A stretch of DNA of 48,118 nt from a bacterium (lineage in GTDB: Bacteria > Myxococcota_A > Bradymonadia > UBA7976 > UBA1532). The position numbers were made by a program, and so were the translations under genes. The stretch lies in the NCBI GenBank assembly GCA_030427205.1, contig JAUHXC010000064.1, positions 1 through 48,118 of the forward strand, written 5' to 3'. Within the stretch, counting starts at the first letter, position 1. The number at the start of each line of letters is the position of its first letter. This document shows, in pieces, positions 9,601-19,400 of this stretch. The notes under the pieces are model-generated. The model searched no databases. It worked only from the letters and a program-made list of their open reading frames with translations, and was not told where the DNA came from.

Positions 9601-12600
9601 CGGCGGCGGGCGCCACCGCCGCTCAGGCGCAGCATGTCTTCGACGAAGGCATCCACCGGGTCGCGGTGCGCGTCACCGACCACGCCCGCCAGAGCGACAT
9701 CGACGTGGTCACCGTCACCACCGATCCGGGCCAGCCGCCCATCGCCAACGCCGGCACCGGCGCCGACGGCGGGCCGTATGTCTTCGACGAGTTCACCGGC
9801 GATGCCATCGGCGGTGGCTTCCAGGTGACCCTCGACGGCCGGGCCTCGCGGGACGACGAGAGTGATATCCGCTGGGTCTGGGACTTCGGCGTCGACACCT
9901 TCACCGGCGGCTACAACCCCGAGAAGTGGGTCATGTACCGCGACAACGCGACCGTCGAGACGGTGCCGCCGCCGGGCGATGCCTGTACCTTCCGCGCCGA
10001 CGGATATGGCATGCAGCCCGGGCGCCGCTTCCGGCTCGAATGCCCCGCCGGCTGCGCGCTCGAAGGCCGCCTGTGGGGCACGGGGACCTACACCGCCGAC
10101 TCGTATGTCTGCCTGGCGGCGATGCACGCCGGCGTGCTGCCGCCGGGCGGAGCCGGGGTGGTCGACTATCGCTTCGGCGGCGCCGAGGCGTCCTTCGAGG
10201 GCAGCGTCGCCAATGGCATCTCGTCGAATGCCTATGGCACCTATGAGAACGTCTTCACCTTCATCGACGGCAGCGAGACGGGCTTGCACCTCGGCAACCC
10301 GAGCAATACCTGGGGCGCGCGCTGGGCCTATCTGCGGCAGCCGATGATCCGCACCGAAGGCCTGCCCTTCGAGATGCGGGTGCGGGCCACCCGCAACAAC
10401 GCCATGTTCGGCCTGCGCCCCGACGTCGCCGATCTCTCCTATCGCTCGATGCACTATGCCTTCTACTTCAGCGGCGGCAGCATCTACATCTACGAGAGCG
10501 CCAACAACCGCGGTGATACGGGCATCGACTATGCCCACGGCGTCGACTACGACCTGCGCATCGAGCTGAAACATCCCCAGGGCGCGGTCTTTTCGCTCAA
10601 GCGGGCCGACGAGGACGCGTGGACGCAGGTCTACGACTCGACGTACTCCGGCGAGGCGCAGCTGCACCCGGCGATCGACGTCTATCGCGGCTCGGTGGTG
10701 GTCAGCGAGGTGCGGCACTACGTCGGCGGACCGGAGCCCACCTGGCGGCTCTTCGGCGTGGGCGAGCACCCGGTCGAGCTGACGGTCTACGACCAGGCCG
10801 AACAGAGCGCCACGGTGCAGACCAGCGTCACCCTGCGGGCCAACGACCCGCCCGTCGCCGAGGCGGGGCCCGACGTCGTGCTCGGCGAGGCCGAGGCCGA
10901 GCGCGGCACGTGGACGGTGGCCTTCGACGGCAGCGGCTCGACCGACGATCACGGCCTGTACCGCTACGAGTGGGACTTCGACTACGACGGCGAGCGCTTC
11001 GACGTCGACGGGGTCGGGGTCGAGGTCGAGGCCGACTTCTTCGGCGCGGGCACCGACACCGTCGGGCTGCGGGTCTGGGACCACGCGCTGCAGCCGCACA
11101 TCGATACGCTGACCGTCGAGCACGAAGGCTCCGACCCGCCCATCGCCAACGCGGGCCAGAACACCGTCACCGAGGGGGTCTGGCCGGTGGCGTTCGATGG
11201 CAGCCGCTCCACCGACGACGTGGCCATCTCGCGCTTCGAATGGGACTTCGGCGATGGCATGACCGGCGTCGGCGCCCGCCCGAATCACAGCTACTGGCAG
11301 CCGGGGGTCTACCAGGTCACCCTGACGGTCTACGACCGCGCCGAGCAGAGCGACACCGATACGATCCGCGTGGTGGTGCGCGCGGCGAGCGATCCGCCGG
11401 TGGCCGAGGCCGGCGGGCCTTATCGCGGCGGCGCGGGCGGCCCGCCGGCGCACTTCGACGGGCGCGAGAGCGAAGACGACTTCGGGGTGGTCAAGCACTT
11501 CTGGGACGTCGACATCACCGTCGACAGCGACGGCGACGGCGACCCGACCAACGACGTCGACGTCGTCGGCCCGCGCCCGATGTGGACCTACGCCGAGGTG
11601 GGCGAATACACCATCGCGCTCACCGTGACCGACGGGGCCGGCCAGACCGCCACCGATCAGGCCACCGTCGAGATCGTCGAGAACCTGCCGCCCGAGGTGG
11701 TCACCGTGCCCTGGGTCGCCGCCGATCCGCGGTCGCGGCATCACATCATCAACGGGCGACCCACCCGGCTGAAAGCCATCGTGCGCGACGCCGGCGCGCT
11801 GACCTATCAGTGGGACTTCGGCGACGGCAGCCCGCCGTCCCCCGCCGAGCCGGCCCCGGTGAGCCGCAAGGATGCCATCGAGATCACGCACACCTATCCG
11901 GTGTCACCCATCGAGTCGCCCTTCATCGCGACGCTGACGGTATGGGACGAAGCGGGCGAGTCGAGCAGCGACATCTACCCGCTGATCGTGCAGCCCGACG
12001 ACCTCGACACCGAGACCAACATCGCCATCGAAGAGAGCCTGTGGTGGCTGCACAAGGCCCAGCGCGACGACGGCTGGTGGGAGAGCCGGGGCTATTACAC
12101 CTCGCCCACCTCGTCGGCGCTGCATGCCTTCGTGCTGCACGGCCACGACCAGTTCGGCGACCTGCGCGAGAACCCGTTCGCCGAGACGGTCTACGACGGC
12201 TTCCACTATCTCTTCCGCCGGCTGCGCTCGTTCTCCATCGAGGGCAACGAGGACGATACCAACGGCAACGGGCTGGCGGTCGATACCAACGACGGCCGCG
12301 ATGCCTATCAGATGGGCACCTCGATGGACGCCCTCGTCTCGACCAACCAGCCGCTGTACTACGCGCCCTCGGGTGACGCGGGCCTGCGCCACCGCTTCTA
12401 CCACGAGCTGGTGTGGGACATGGCCGACGCCTACTACTGGGGGCAGAGCCGCAACGGCGGCTGGTACTACAGCTGGAACTCGGGCGGATCGGACAACTCG
12501 GCGGCGCAGTGGGGGGCCATCGGCATCATCCCCGCCCGCGAGCAGTTCCGCATCCCGGTGCCGCAGTACGTCAAGGACCGCAACATGGCGTGGCTGCGGG

Positions 12601-15600
12601 CGACGTCGTCGAGCACCGGCTTCGGCTACAGCGGCAGCGGCAGCGGGCCGGCGACCACCGCCGGCGGCATGGTGCAGCTCGTCATGAACGACGTCTCCAT
12701 CGACGACCCGCTGTGGACCAACGGCGAGAACTGGATGGCCAACCGCTGGCGGCCGCATCAGGACAACGAGTACGCCGTCTTCGCCCAGGTCAAGGCCATG
12801 CGCCTCGCCGGCCTCGAGCGCTTCCGCGCGACGGGGCTCGACTGGTTCAACGATCCGGTCGACGGCCTGCGCCGGCGGCTGCTCGACAGCCGCATCGCCG
12901 GCCACACCCGCAATGACTGGGGCCGCTGGTACACCGGCATCAGTTGGACCGACGACGAGATGGCCACCGCCTGGGGCGTGATCATGCTCACCCCCACGCT
13001 CTTCCAGCAACCGCCGGTGGCCAACGCCGGGCGTGACATCACCTGGGCCTTCGACATCCCGGTGCGCTTCGACGCCTCGCAGTCGACCCACCGCGATACG
13101 CTGCGCCGGCTGGTGAAGTACGAGTGGGACTTCGACGGGGACGGGGTCTACGACCTGACCACGGACGATCCCCGCGACCCGCGGGCGGTCTTCACCTATC
13201 CCGATCCGCAGCCCGACATCGACGGCAACGACCCCGAGATCTGGTACGCCCGGCTGCGGGTCACCGACGACAACGTGCCGCCGCAGACCGATACCGACGT
13301 GCGCGCGGTGACCGTCAAGGATCCCCCCTACCAGCCCATCGCCGACATCGGCGGTCCGTATCGGGTCGCCGCCGGCGTGCCCTTCCAGCTCGACGGCTCG
13401 GGCTCGTTCGATCTCGACCCGGAAGACAGCATCACGCTCTACGAGTGGGATCTGACCGAGCAGGGGCCGTTCTTCGAAGCCATCGACGTGCGGACCGATC
13501 AGCCGGTCATCACCCATACCTTCCCGGCGATCGGGCGCTATGTCATCGGCCTGCGGGTGCGCGATACCGGCCGCTTCAACCCGCCCGACTGCGTCGTCGG
13601 CGTCGACTGCCGCCCCGAGACCTCGACCCCGGTCTTCACCACCGTCGAGGTCGTCGAGAACCAGCCGCCGGTGCCGGCGATTCGCCCGGTGGAGTTCCTC
13701 GACGAGGGCGGCACGCTGCGCATCGACGGCCGGCCGACGGCCGACCCCGAGGGATCGCCGATGGTCTTCGAGTGGCGCTGCGATGGCATCGAGCCGGTGG
13801 TCGTCGATGGCACCGACGGCCGGGTGATCGAGCTGCGGGCCGGCGATCGTGACTTCCCGGCCGACGGCGAGCGCTTCGACTGCACCCTGGCGGTGAGCGA
13901 CATCGCCGGGGCCCAGAGCGGGCTGGCCTTCCAGGTCGTCGGCATCAACCGCCCGCCGGTGATCGCGTCGGTGGCCGGGCAGAACGGCGTCGAGGGCGGC
14001 ACGGTGCAGATCGACATCGCCGCGACCGACCCCGCGCCGGCGGACGCCGAGCGGCTGATCTACAGCGTCGACTGCGACGGCGACGGGGTCATCGATGTCT
14101 TCGACAGCCTCGCCTCGAGCGTCGAGTGCAGCTACGCCGACGACGGGGTCTACGTCGTCGCGGCGGTGGTCGACGACGACGACGGCGGCCAGGCGGTGGC
14201 CTTCTCGGCGCCGGTGGTCATCGCCAACCTGCCGCCCACCATCGTCGCGCCGCCGTGTCCGGCGGCGGTCGAGGGCACGCCGGTCGCGATGCAGTTCGTC
14301 ACCGGCGATCCGGCCGGTGAGGCCGATCCGGTGCTGTGCGGCCTCGTGCCGCCGATCCCCGACGGCGCGCAGCTCGACGCCGCCGCCTGCCGGCTCTTGT
14401 GGACCCCGACCTACGAGCAGGCGGCCGGTGAGGTACGCTTCGCGATCATCGCCCGCGACGACGACGGCGGCCGGGCCGAAGCGGCCGTGGTCTGCGCCCC
14501 GCAATACCTCGACGAGGACGGCGACGGGCTGCCCGATACCTGGGAGGTCGACAACGATCTCGACCCGACGGTGAACGACTGCGAAGAGGGGCTCGACGCC
14601 GACGGGGATGGCATCGACAACTGCGCCGAGTACGACGGCGGCACCGATCCCCACGTGCCCGACGAGACCACGCCGCCGGTGCTGCTCGACCCCGTCGACG
14701 ACGCGCGGGTCGACAGCGTCACCCCGGCGCTGGTGCTGGAGAACGCCCGCGACAGCCTCGACCGCCCGCTGAGCTATGAGTACACGGTCTACGCCGACGC
14801 GGCGCTCGAAGACATCGTGACGGTCTCCCCGCTGGTGCCCGAGACGCCCGACACCACCGAGTGGACGGTCGACGAAGAGCTCGACGAGAACACTTGGTAC
14901 TGGTGGACCGCCCGCGCCTTCAACGGCGATGGCTGGGGCCCGCCGGCGCCCGTCGAGCGCTTCCTGATCGACGCCGAGCTGCAGCCGCCGACGCCGCCGA
15001 CCATCGTCTGGCCCGCCGACGGCGACGCCATCGCCGAGCTGCAGCCGACGCTCTTGCTCGACGAGTCCACCGATCCCGACGCGGGTGATGTCTTGCGCTA
15101 TGTCTGTGAGATCAGCCTGGATGGCATCGTCTTCGTGCCGCTGACCGGCGGCGAGGCCCCCGACGCCGACGAGGGCCCGCAGACCGAGGTGCCCACCGAC
15201 GCGCCGCTCGACGAGAACGCCGCCTATCGCGCCCGCTGCAAGGCGGTCGATCAGACGGGCCTGGAGAGCGACTGGTCGAACGTGCCGCGCTTCACCATCA
15301 ACCTGGCCAACGACCCGCCGACGGCGCCGACGATCATCGATCCGCCGCACACCGCGACCATCGCCGAGCTGCAGCCGACGCTGGTGGCGGGCAACGCGGT
15401 CGACCCCGAGGGCGAGCCGCTGACCTATGTCTTCTGGCTGAGCCCCGATCCCACCTTCCCGCCGGAGAGCACCTGGGTCAGCGCGCCGCTGCCCGAAGGG
15501 GACGGCGAGACGGCCTGGCCGGCGCCGGAGGTCTTGCAGGACAACACCACCTACTACTGGCGGGTGCAGGCCCGCGATCCCTTCGTCGGCGGGCCGGCGG

Positions 15601-16460
15601 CCAGCGCGCGCTTCCGGGTCGATCTGGGCAACGAGCCGCCGAGCGCGCCGGTCGCGCTCGATCCGGCCGACGGCGACGAGCTCTTCGCGATGCGCCCGCT
15701 GGTCTGGAGCCCGTCGGTCGACCCCGACGGCGACCCGGTGACCTACGAGGTGCTGCTGGTGGGGGTGACCAACGACCTGCTGTGGTCGGCCGAGACGCCC
15801 GAGACCACCATCGAGTACCCCGGCGAGCTGGGGCTGGGCCGCTACGCGTGGCGGGTGCGGGCCCGGGACGACCGCGGCGGCCAGAGCGAGTACTCCGCGC
15901 GCAACGTCTTCCGCATCGTGCAGGAGATCATCCAGCTGCCCGACGCGGCGCTGCCCGACGCCGCGCCCGACATGGCGCCCGACATGGAGGGCGACCCGGG
16001 CGCGGGGCGCGATCTGGGCGTCGACGACGACATGGCGGCCGACATGGCCGGGGATCCGGTGTTCGACCGCGGGGCCGGCCAGGATGACATGGCGGTCGAC
16101 ATGGCCGGGGATCCGGCGCCGGACATGGCGCTCATCGACGACGACCTGGGCCCGGACGCGGGGGTGAACCTCGACGGCGGGCCGGACGCCCAGATCGAGG
16201 CCGACGGCGGCGATCGACCGCCGCGACCGGACGGCGAAGTCGAGCCGGACAGTACGCCGACGCCCGACGCGGGCGACATCCCGCCGGGCGAGATCGACGG
16301 CGCGGTCGCCGGCGGTGAAGGGGACGGCCCGCTGGGCTTCGGGGCCTATACCGGCTCGGAGGGCTGTCAATGCGAGGCGGCGGATGACTCGGGACCCTCG
16401 CCGTGGATGCTGGGCCTGCTGCTGTTCGGCCTGAGCCGTCGCCGGGGGCGTGACCGATGA
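6612..16460 (+). CDS. Giant modular surface protein with FG-GAP, PKD, jelly-roll, toroid and MYXO-CTERM domains
   Basis: 3282 residues. ATG 6612 is preferred over ATG 6597 because a GGGGGAG ribosome site precedes it and it opens the signal peptide (cut after VAA, residue 21). In order: five FG-GAP/VCBS blade repeats (about 60-315, D-F-D-x-D-G motifs); PKD domains, three of which carry an inserted jelly-roll (about 417-680, 694-937, 1054-1410); more PKD units (about 1410-1790); an alpha/alpha-toroid resembling prenyltransferase/squalene-cyclase repeats (about 1800-2127, with WWLHKAQRDDGWW and NGGWYYSWNSGGSDNSAAQW); further PKD/Ig units; an EF-hand-like D-D-G-L-P-D-x-W-E segment (about 2630-2684); four fibronectin/Ig-like units (about 2690-3100); an Asp-Met-rich linker; and a MYXO-CTERM tail (GCQC near 3251, hydrophobic PWMLGLLLFGL, Arg-rich end). 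Such tails are processed by myxosortase and anchored at the surface. Overlaps the next gene by ATGA. Role unknown; adhesion or matrix is inference. Confidence 0.9.
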   Translation: MRSVLLAALAAAWVYPFGVAAQPLITVIDEAGRIFGTEFDAEAGGFAEAAQIASLRGGGTRRGIVVGDFDGDGDDDLIAGAMSSGWTWYQFIPRGEDGGFAGEQFIGESTREGSTQMDMAAGDLNHDGHLDFVANHNNQWMVTFLGDGTGRFVKIADRDLGSSGRGLDLADFDRDGHLDLVRARYSSGYIDVYRGVGDGTFGGAERVGDAGGDPYGLVAGDFDLDGFADVMANAGSNGDITWWRGNGDGTFQAGIAAPTLDQGNHGGFDALDFDGDGDLDVVACNYTGRQMRWYPGNGDGTFAAPIALTATPSNCMASATGPLPNPAASRALIAAGAETPINVPIAVDGTGSTDVARFAWDFGFAPGPQGNGGPGVVNPVFFTEGIFPITLQAYDAAGQADVARVEIAAVGEAPVIDATPIQLGEADAARGEWSHVFDVAELVEEDMGLAWQRWSSHRLTQDFEAGLDGWWLTEGTWVREEAAPLAGAASFRQTNAGSSRSRVLFRDMRYTGDVEIEFDVRMVAGNGQEIHLLLGAQDIYNNYEFILRGRGADDVLFYRRINNGTSNRMEIDQPAGSALRPITTGRTYHVRVTHVGNRLDAWVDGLYVGGVSDGSFKAGMVGLSTYQTDAIFDNLEVREIGSGPTFSRIFQAPGAYTVDLTVADAAGQVDTRTIPVIVSAGEAPSAVTDPGPHAFDEFTGAAVKGVYTAALDGTASSDPEGSALTWQWDLGPETFDGQTLDRGYWMTSDAGVTQDGALRIVGNGRWGERYAFTRGTFTRAEGLVFEGRINATNRLMLGLKNQNDTAAYQQYVYALYFNNGSLAVYENGASRSTRAGYTRGADYDVRIEVLPEAGARYSYRRSDGDGIWREIYRSGHSDHATFRMGLDVLDGTAVFDDWRRMAAGAEASIPLAGPAAYDGTLTVTDSVGNSDTAPFRVVLQPNDPPVADAGGDLAFAEPDAVRGRWTVDLDGAASADDHGIDTYEWDFSYDPEAGFEPAAGATAAQAQHVFDEGIHRVAVRVTDHARQSDIDVVTVTTDPGQPPIANAGTGADGGPYVFDEFTGDAIGGGFQVTLDGRASRDDESDIRWVWDFGVDTFTGGYNPEKWVMYRDNATVETVPPPGDACTFRADGYGMQPGRRFRLECPAGCALEGRLWGTGTYTADSYVCLAAMHAGVLPPGGAGVVDYRFGGAEASFEGSVANGISSNAYGTYENVFTFIDGSETGLHLGNPSNTWGARWAYLRQPMIRTEGLPFEMRVRATRNNAMFGLRPDVADLSYRSMHYAFYFSGGSIYIYESANNRGDTGIDYAHGVDYDLRIELKHPQGAVFSLKRADEDAWTQVYDSTYSGEAQLHPAIDVYRGSVVVSEVRHYVGGPEPTWRLFGVGEHPVELTVYDQAEQSATVQTSVTLRANDPPVAEAGPDVVLGEAEAERGTWTVAFDGSGSTDDHGLYRYEWDFDYDGERFDVDGVGVEVEADFFGAGTDTVGLRVWDHALQPHIDTLTVEHEGSDPPIANAGQNTVTEGVWPVAFDGSRSTDDVAISRFEWDFGDGMTGVGARPNHSYWQPGVYQVTLTVYDRAEQSDTDTIRVVVRAASDPPVAEAGGPYRGGAGGPPAHFDGRESEDDFGVVKHFWDVDITVDSDGDGDPTNDVDVVGPRPMWTYAEVGEYTIALTVTDGAGQTATDQATVEIVENLPPEVVTVPWVAADPRSRHHIINGRPTRLKAIVRDAGALTYQWDFGDGSPPSPAEPAPVSRKDAIEITHTYPVSPIESPFIATLTVWDEAGESSSDIYPLIVQPDDLDTETNIAIEESLWWLHKAQRDDGWWESRGYYTSPTSSALHAFVLHGHDQFGDLRENPFAETVYDGFHYLFRRLRSFSIEGNEDDTNGNGLAVDTNDGRDAYQMGTSMDALVSTNQPLYYAPSGDAGLRHRFYHELVWDMADAYYWGQSRNGGWYYSWNSGGSDNSAAQWGAIGIIPAREQFRIPVPQYVKDRNMAWLRATSSSTGFGYSGSGSGPATTAGGMVQLVMNDVSIDDPLWTNGENWMANRWRPHQDNEYAVFAQVKAMRLAGLERFRATGLDWFNDPVDGLRRRLLDSRIAGHTRNDWGRWYTGISWTDDEMATAWGVIMLTPTLFQQPPVANAGRDITWAFDIPVRFDASQSTHRDTLRRLVKYEWDFDGDGVYDLTTDDPRDPRAVFTYPDPQPDIDGNDPEIWYARLRVTDDNVPPQTDTDVRAVTVKDPPYQPIADIGGPYRVAAGVPFQLDGSGSFDLDPEDSITLYEWDLTEQGPFFEAIDVRTDQPVITHTFPAIGRYVIGLRVRDTGRFNPPDCVVGVDCRPETSTPVFTTVEVVENQPPVPAIRPVEFLDEGGTLRIDGRPTADPEGSPMVFEWRCDGIEPVVVDGTDGRVIELRAGDRDFPADGERFDCTLAVSDIAGAQSGLAFQVVGINRPPVIASVAGQNGVEGGTVQIDIAATDPAPADAERLIYSVDCDGDGVIDVFDSLASSVECSYADDGVYVVAAVVDDDDGGQAVAFSAPVVIANLPPTIVAPPCPAAVEGTPVAMQFVTGDPAGEADPVLCGLVPPIPDGAQLDAAACRLLWTPTYEQAAGEVRFAIIARDDDGGRAEAAVVCAPQYLDEDGDGLPDTWEVDNDLDPTVNDCEEGLDADGDGIDNCAEYDGGTDPHVPDETTPPVLLDPVDDARVDSVTPALVLENARDSLDRPLSYEYTVYADAALEDIVTVSPLVPETPDTTEWTVDEELDENTWYWWTARAFNGDGWGPPAPVERFLIDAELQPPTPPTIVWPADGDAIAELQPTLLLDESTDPDAGDVLRYVCEISLDGIVFVPLTGGEAPDADEGPQTEVPTDAPLDENAAYRARCKAVDQTGLESDWSNVPRFTINLANDPPTAPTIIDPPHTATIAELQPTLVAGNAVDPEGEPLTYVFWLSPDPTFPPESTWVSAPLPEGDGETAWPAPEVLQDNTTYYWRVQARDPFVGGPAASARFRVDLGNEPPSAPVALDPADGDELFAMRPLVWSPSVDPDGDPVTYEVLLVGVTNDLLWSAETPETTIEYPGELGLGRYAWRVRARDDRGGQSEYSARNVFRIVQEIIQLPDAALPDAAPDMAPDMEGDPGAGRDLGVDDDMAADMAGDPVFDRGAGQDDMAVDMAGDPAPDMALIDDDLGPDAGVNLDGGPDAQIEADGGDRPPRPDGEVEPDSTPTPDAGDIPPGEIDGAVAGGEGDGPLGFGAYTGSEGCQCEAADDSGPSPWMLGLLLFGLSRRRGRDR
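16029..16116 (+). repeat. Duplicated 31-base Asp-Met coding repeat
   Basis: Two 31-base copies (16029-16059 and 16086-16116) differ at one base and encode DMAADMAGDP and DMAVDMAGDP in the linker before the MYXO-CTERM tail. The near identity over 57 bases of offset implies a recent duplication in a low-complexity anchor stalk. Confidence 0.75.
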
Positions 16461-19400
16461 CTGTGAGTGAAGCGATGCGCGGGATGCGGGCGCACGGGCC
16501 GTGGCTGGCGCTGCTGTTGCTGGCCGGCTGCTCGGACAACATCTACACCGGCACCAACGACGCGGCGGTAGACGGCGCGCTCGATTCGGCCGTCGACTCG
16601 GCGGCCGATGTCGGGGCCGACGCGGCGCCGGATGCCATACCCGATATGGCTGCCGATGCCATACCGGACATGATGCCGGATGCCATCCCTGATATGGCTG
16701 TGGATGCCATGCCGGATATGGCTGCGGATGCCTCCCCGGATGCCGTGCCGGCGGACGCCATGCCCGACGCGGCGCTCGACGCGGCGCCCGATCTGGCGCT
16801 GGACGCCACGCCCGACGCGGGCGGCGATCGGGGCATACTGCCGCCCGACGACGAGGACGCCGCGGTCGATGCGCAGGTGGACGCCGCGGTCGACGCGGCG
16901 GTGGACGCCGTGGTCGACGCGGTGCCCGACGCCGAGCCGGTGGGCTGCGCCGTCGACGCCGACTGCGATCCGGGCTTCCTCTGCGGACCCGACGCCCGCT
17001 GCGTGCCCCGCTGCGTGCCGGGCGGCTGCGCCCAGGGGCACTGCGCCGCCGCCGGCTACTGCGTGCCCGACCGCTGCGACCGGGACGACGACTGCAGCGA
17101 CGACGCGTGGTGCACCGCCGAGGGCACCTGCGCCGGCGGCTGCCGCGTCGAGCCCGATAACTGCCCGGTGGGCGAGATCTGCGACGCCAACCACATCTGC
17201 GTGCCATTCGTCGACTGCCAGCGGGTCGAGATCTGCGGCAACGGCCGCGACGATGACTGCGATGGCATCGTCGACGATCCCTTGCTGTGCGATCGGGCCT
17301 GCGTCGAAGACCAGCCCTGCGCCACGGGCGAGGCGGGCATCTGCGCCGACGGCGCGACCACTTGTCCCGAGGGGCTCGACGGCGACGTCTTGTGCGTGCC
17401 GCTCGCCGAGCCGGTGGCCGAGGCCTGCAACGGCCTGGACGACGACTGCGACGGCGAGGCCGACGAGGGCTTGAACCTGGGCCAGTCCTGCGCCGGCGGC
17501 GAGGGCATCTGCGCCGGCCTCGGCACCATCACCTGTGGCGAAGACGGCGGGGCGATCTGCGCCTTCCCGATGGCGGCCGACGAGCTGTGCAACGGGCTGG
17601 ACGACGACTGCGACGGCGCGCTCGACGAAGACTACGCCGATCTCGAGCTGCCTTGCATCTCGGGCGACGGGGTCTGCGCGGCGGCCGGGCGCTTCGTCTG
17701 CGCGGCCTCGCAGGATCGCGTCGAGTGCGACGGCGAGCCGCGCGCGGGCGGCGACGAGATCTGCAACGGGCTGGATGACGACTGCGACGGCGAGACCGAC
17801 GAGACCCACCCGGCGGTGGACACCGCGTGCACCGTCGGCGTCGGCGCCTGCGCCCGCGAAGGCACCGTCGTCTGCCTGGCGGACGGCAGCCGCACCCGCT
17901 GCGACGCCCGCCCGGGCGTTCCGGGGGTCGAGGCATGCAATGGCATCGACGATGACTGCGACGGCCGCGTCGACGAGGGCCCCGGCGGCCAGCCGCTGAG
18001 CCAGCCGTGTTATGGCGGCCCGGCGGGCAGCGATCGCTTCGCGCCCTGCCGCGGCGGCACCCGGGCCTGCGTCGACGGAGCGTGGGGCGCCTGCGCCGGC
18101 GAGGTGCTGCCCCAGGTCGAGGCGTGCAATGGCATCGACGATGACTGCGATGGCATGGTGGATGACGGCGAAGGGGACGGCGCGCTGGTGCTCGGCTGCT
18201 ACGACGGCCCGCCGGGCACCGCCGGCGTCGGCGCGTGCCGCGCGGGCGGCAGCGCGTGCATCTTCGGCGCGGCCGGGGCCTGCGAGGGCGCCATCACGCC
18301 GCTCGACGAGCTGTGCGATGGCGTCGACAACGACTGCGACGGCGAGACCGACGAGGGCCTGGACTGCGCCTGCGCCGAGGGCGACGAGCAGGTGTGCTAC
18401 TCGGGTCCCGATGGCACCGAGGGTATCGGGGCCTGCCGGGCGGGCGTGCAGCGCTGCGGCGCGGATGGCTTCGAGCCGTGCACCGACGTCGTGCCGACCG
18501 TCGAGATCTGCAACGGCGTCGACGACAACTGCAACGGTCAGGTCGACGAGGGCGTCGCCGGCGCCGGGCAGCCGTGCGCGGCGGGCTTCGGCGTCTGCCG
18601 CGCCGAGGGCACGGTGGTCTGTGACGGCGAGGCGGGCATCCGCTGCGACGCGGCGCCCGGCGAGGCCGGCGACGAGATCTGCGACGACCTCGACAACGAC
18701 TGCGATGGCTTCGTCGACGAGGGCTTCGAACTGGGCGTGGCCTGTCAGCGCGGCGTCGGCCGGTGCGCCCGCGACGGGGTGACCCGCTGCAGCCCCTTCG
18801 GCGCGGTGCGCTGCGACGCGGTGCCGGGCCTGCCCGCCGACGAGATCTGCGACGATCTGGACAACGACTGTGACGGCCTGATCGACGAGCGCTTCGGCGT
18901 CGGCCGGTCGTGCGCCGTCGGCGAGGGCGTCTGCTACACCGAGGGCGTCACCGTCTGCGTGGCCGACGACGAGTCACAATGCGGCGCCGTGCCCGGCGCG
19001 CCCGGTCCCGAGCTGTGTGATGCCATCGACAATGACTGCGATGGCACCATCGACGAAGGCTTCCGCCTCGACGAGGTCTGCCTCATCGGCGAAGGCATCT
19101 GCGAGCGGGCCGGCGTCTTCGCCTGCGCCGACGACGGCGCGGCGTATTGCTTCGCCGCGCCGGCGGTGCCCGAAGAGGAGCGCTGCAACCAGGTCGACGA
19201 CGATTGTGATGGCGAGATCGACGAAGACATCTTCGCGCCGGCCTGCCGGGTCGGCGTCGTCGGCGCCTGCGACGAGGGCCGCCTGCGCTGCGTCGACGGC
19301 GAGCGGGTCTGCACCGGCCCCGAGCCGGCCGACGAGGCCTGCGATGACATCGACAACGACTGCGACGGCGCGGTCGACGAGGGCCTGGGCACCCAGATCT

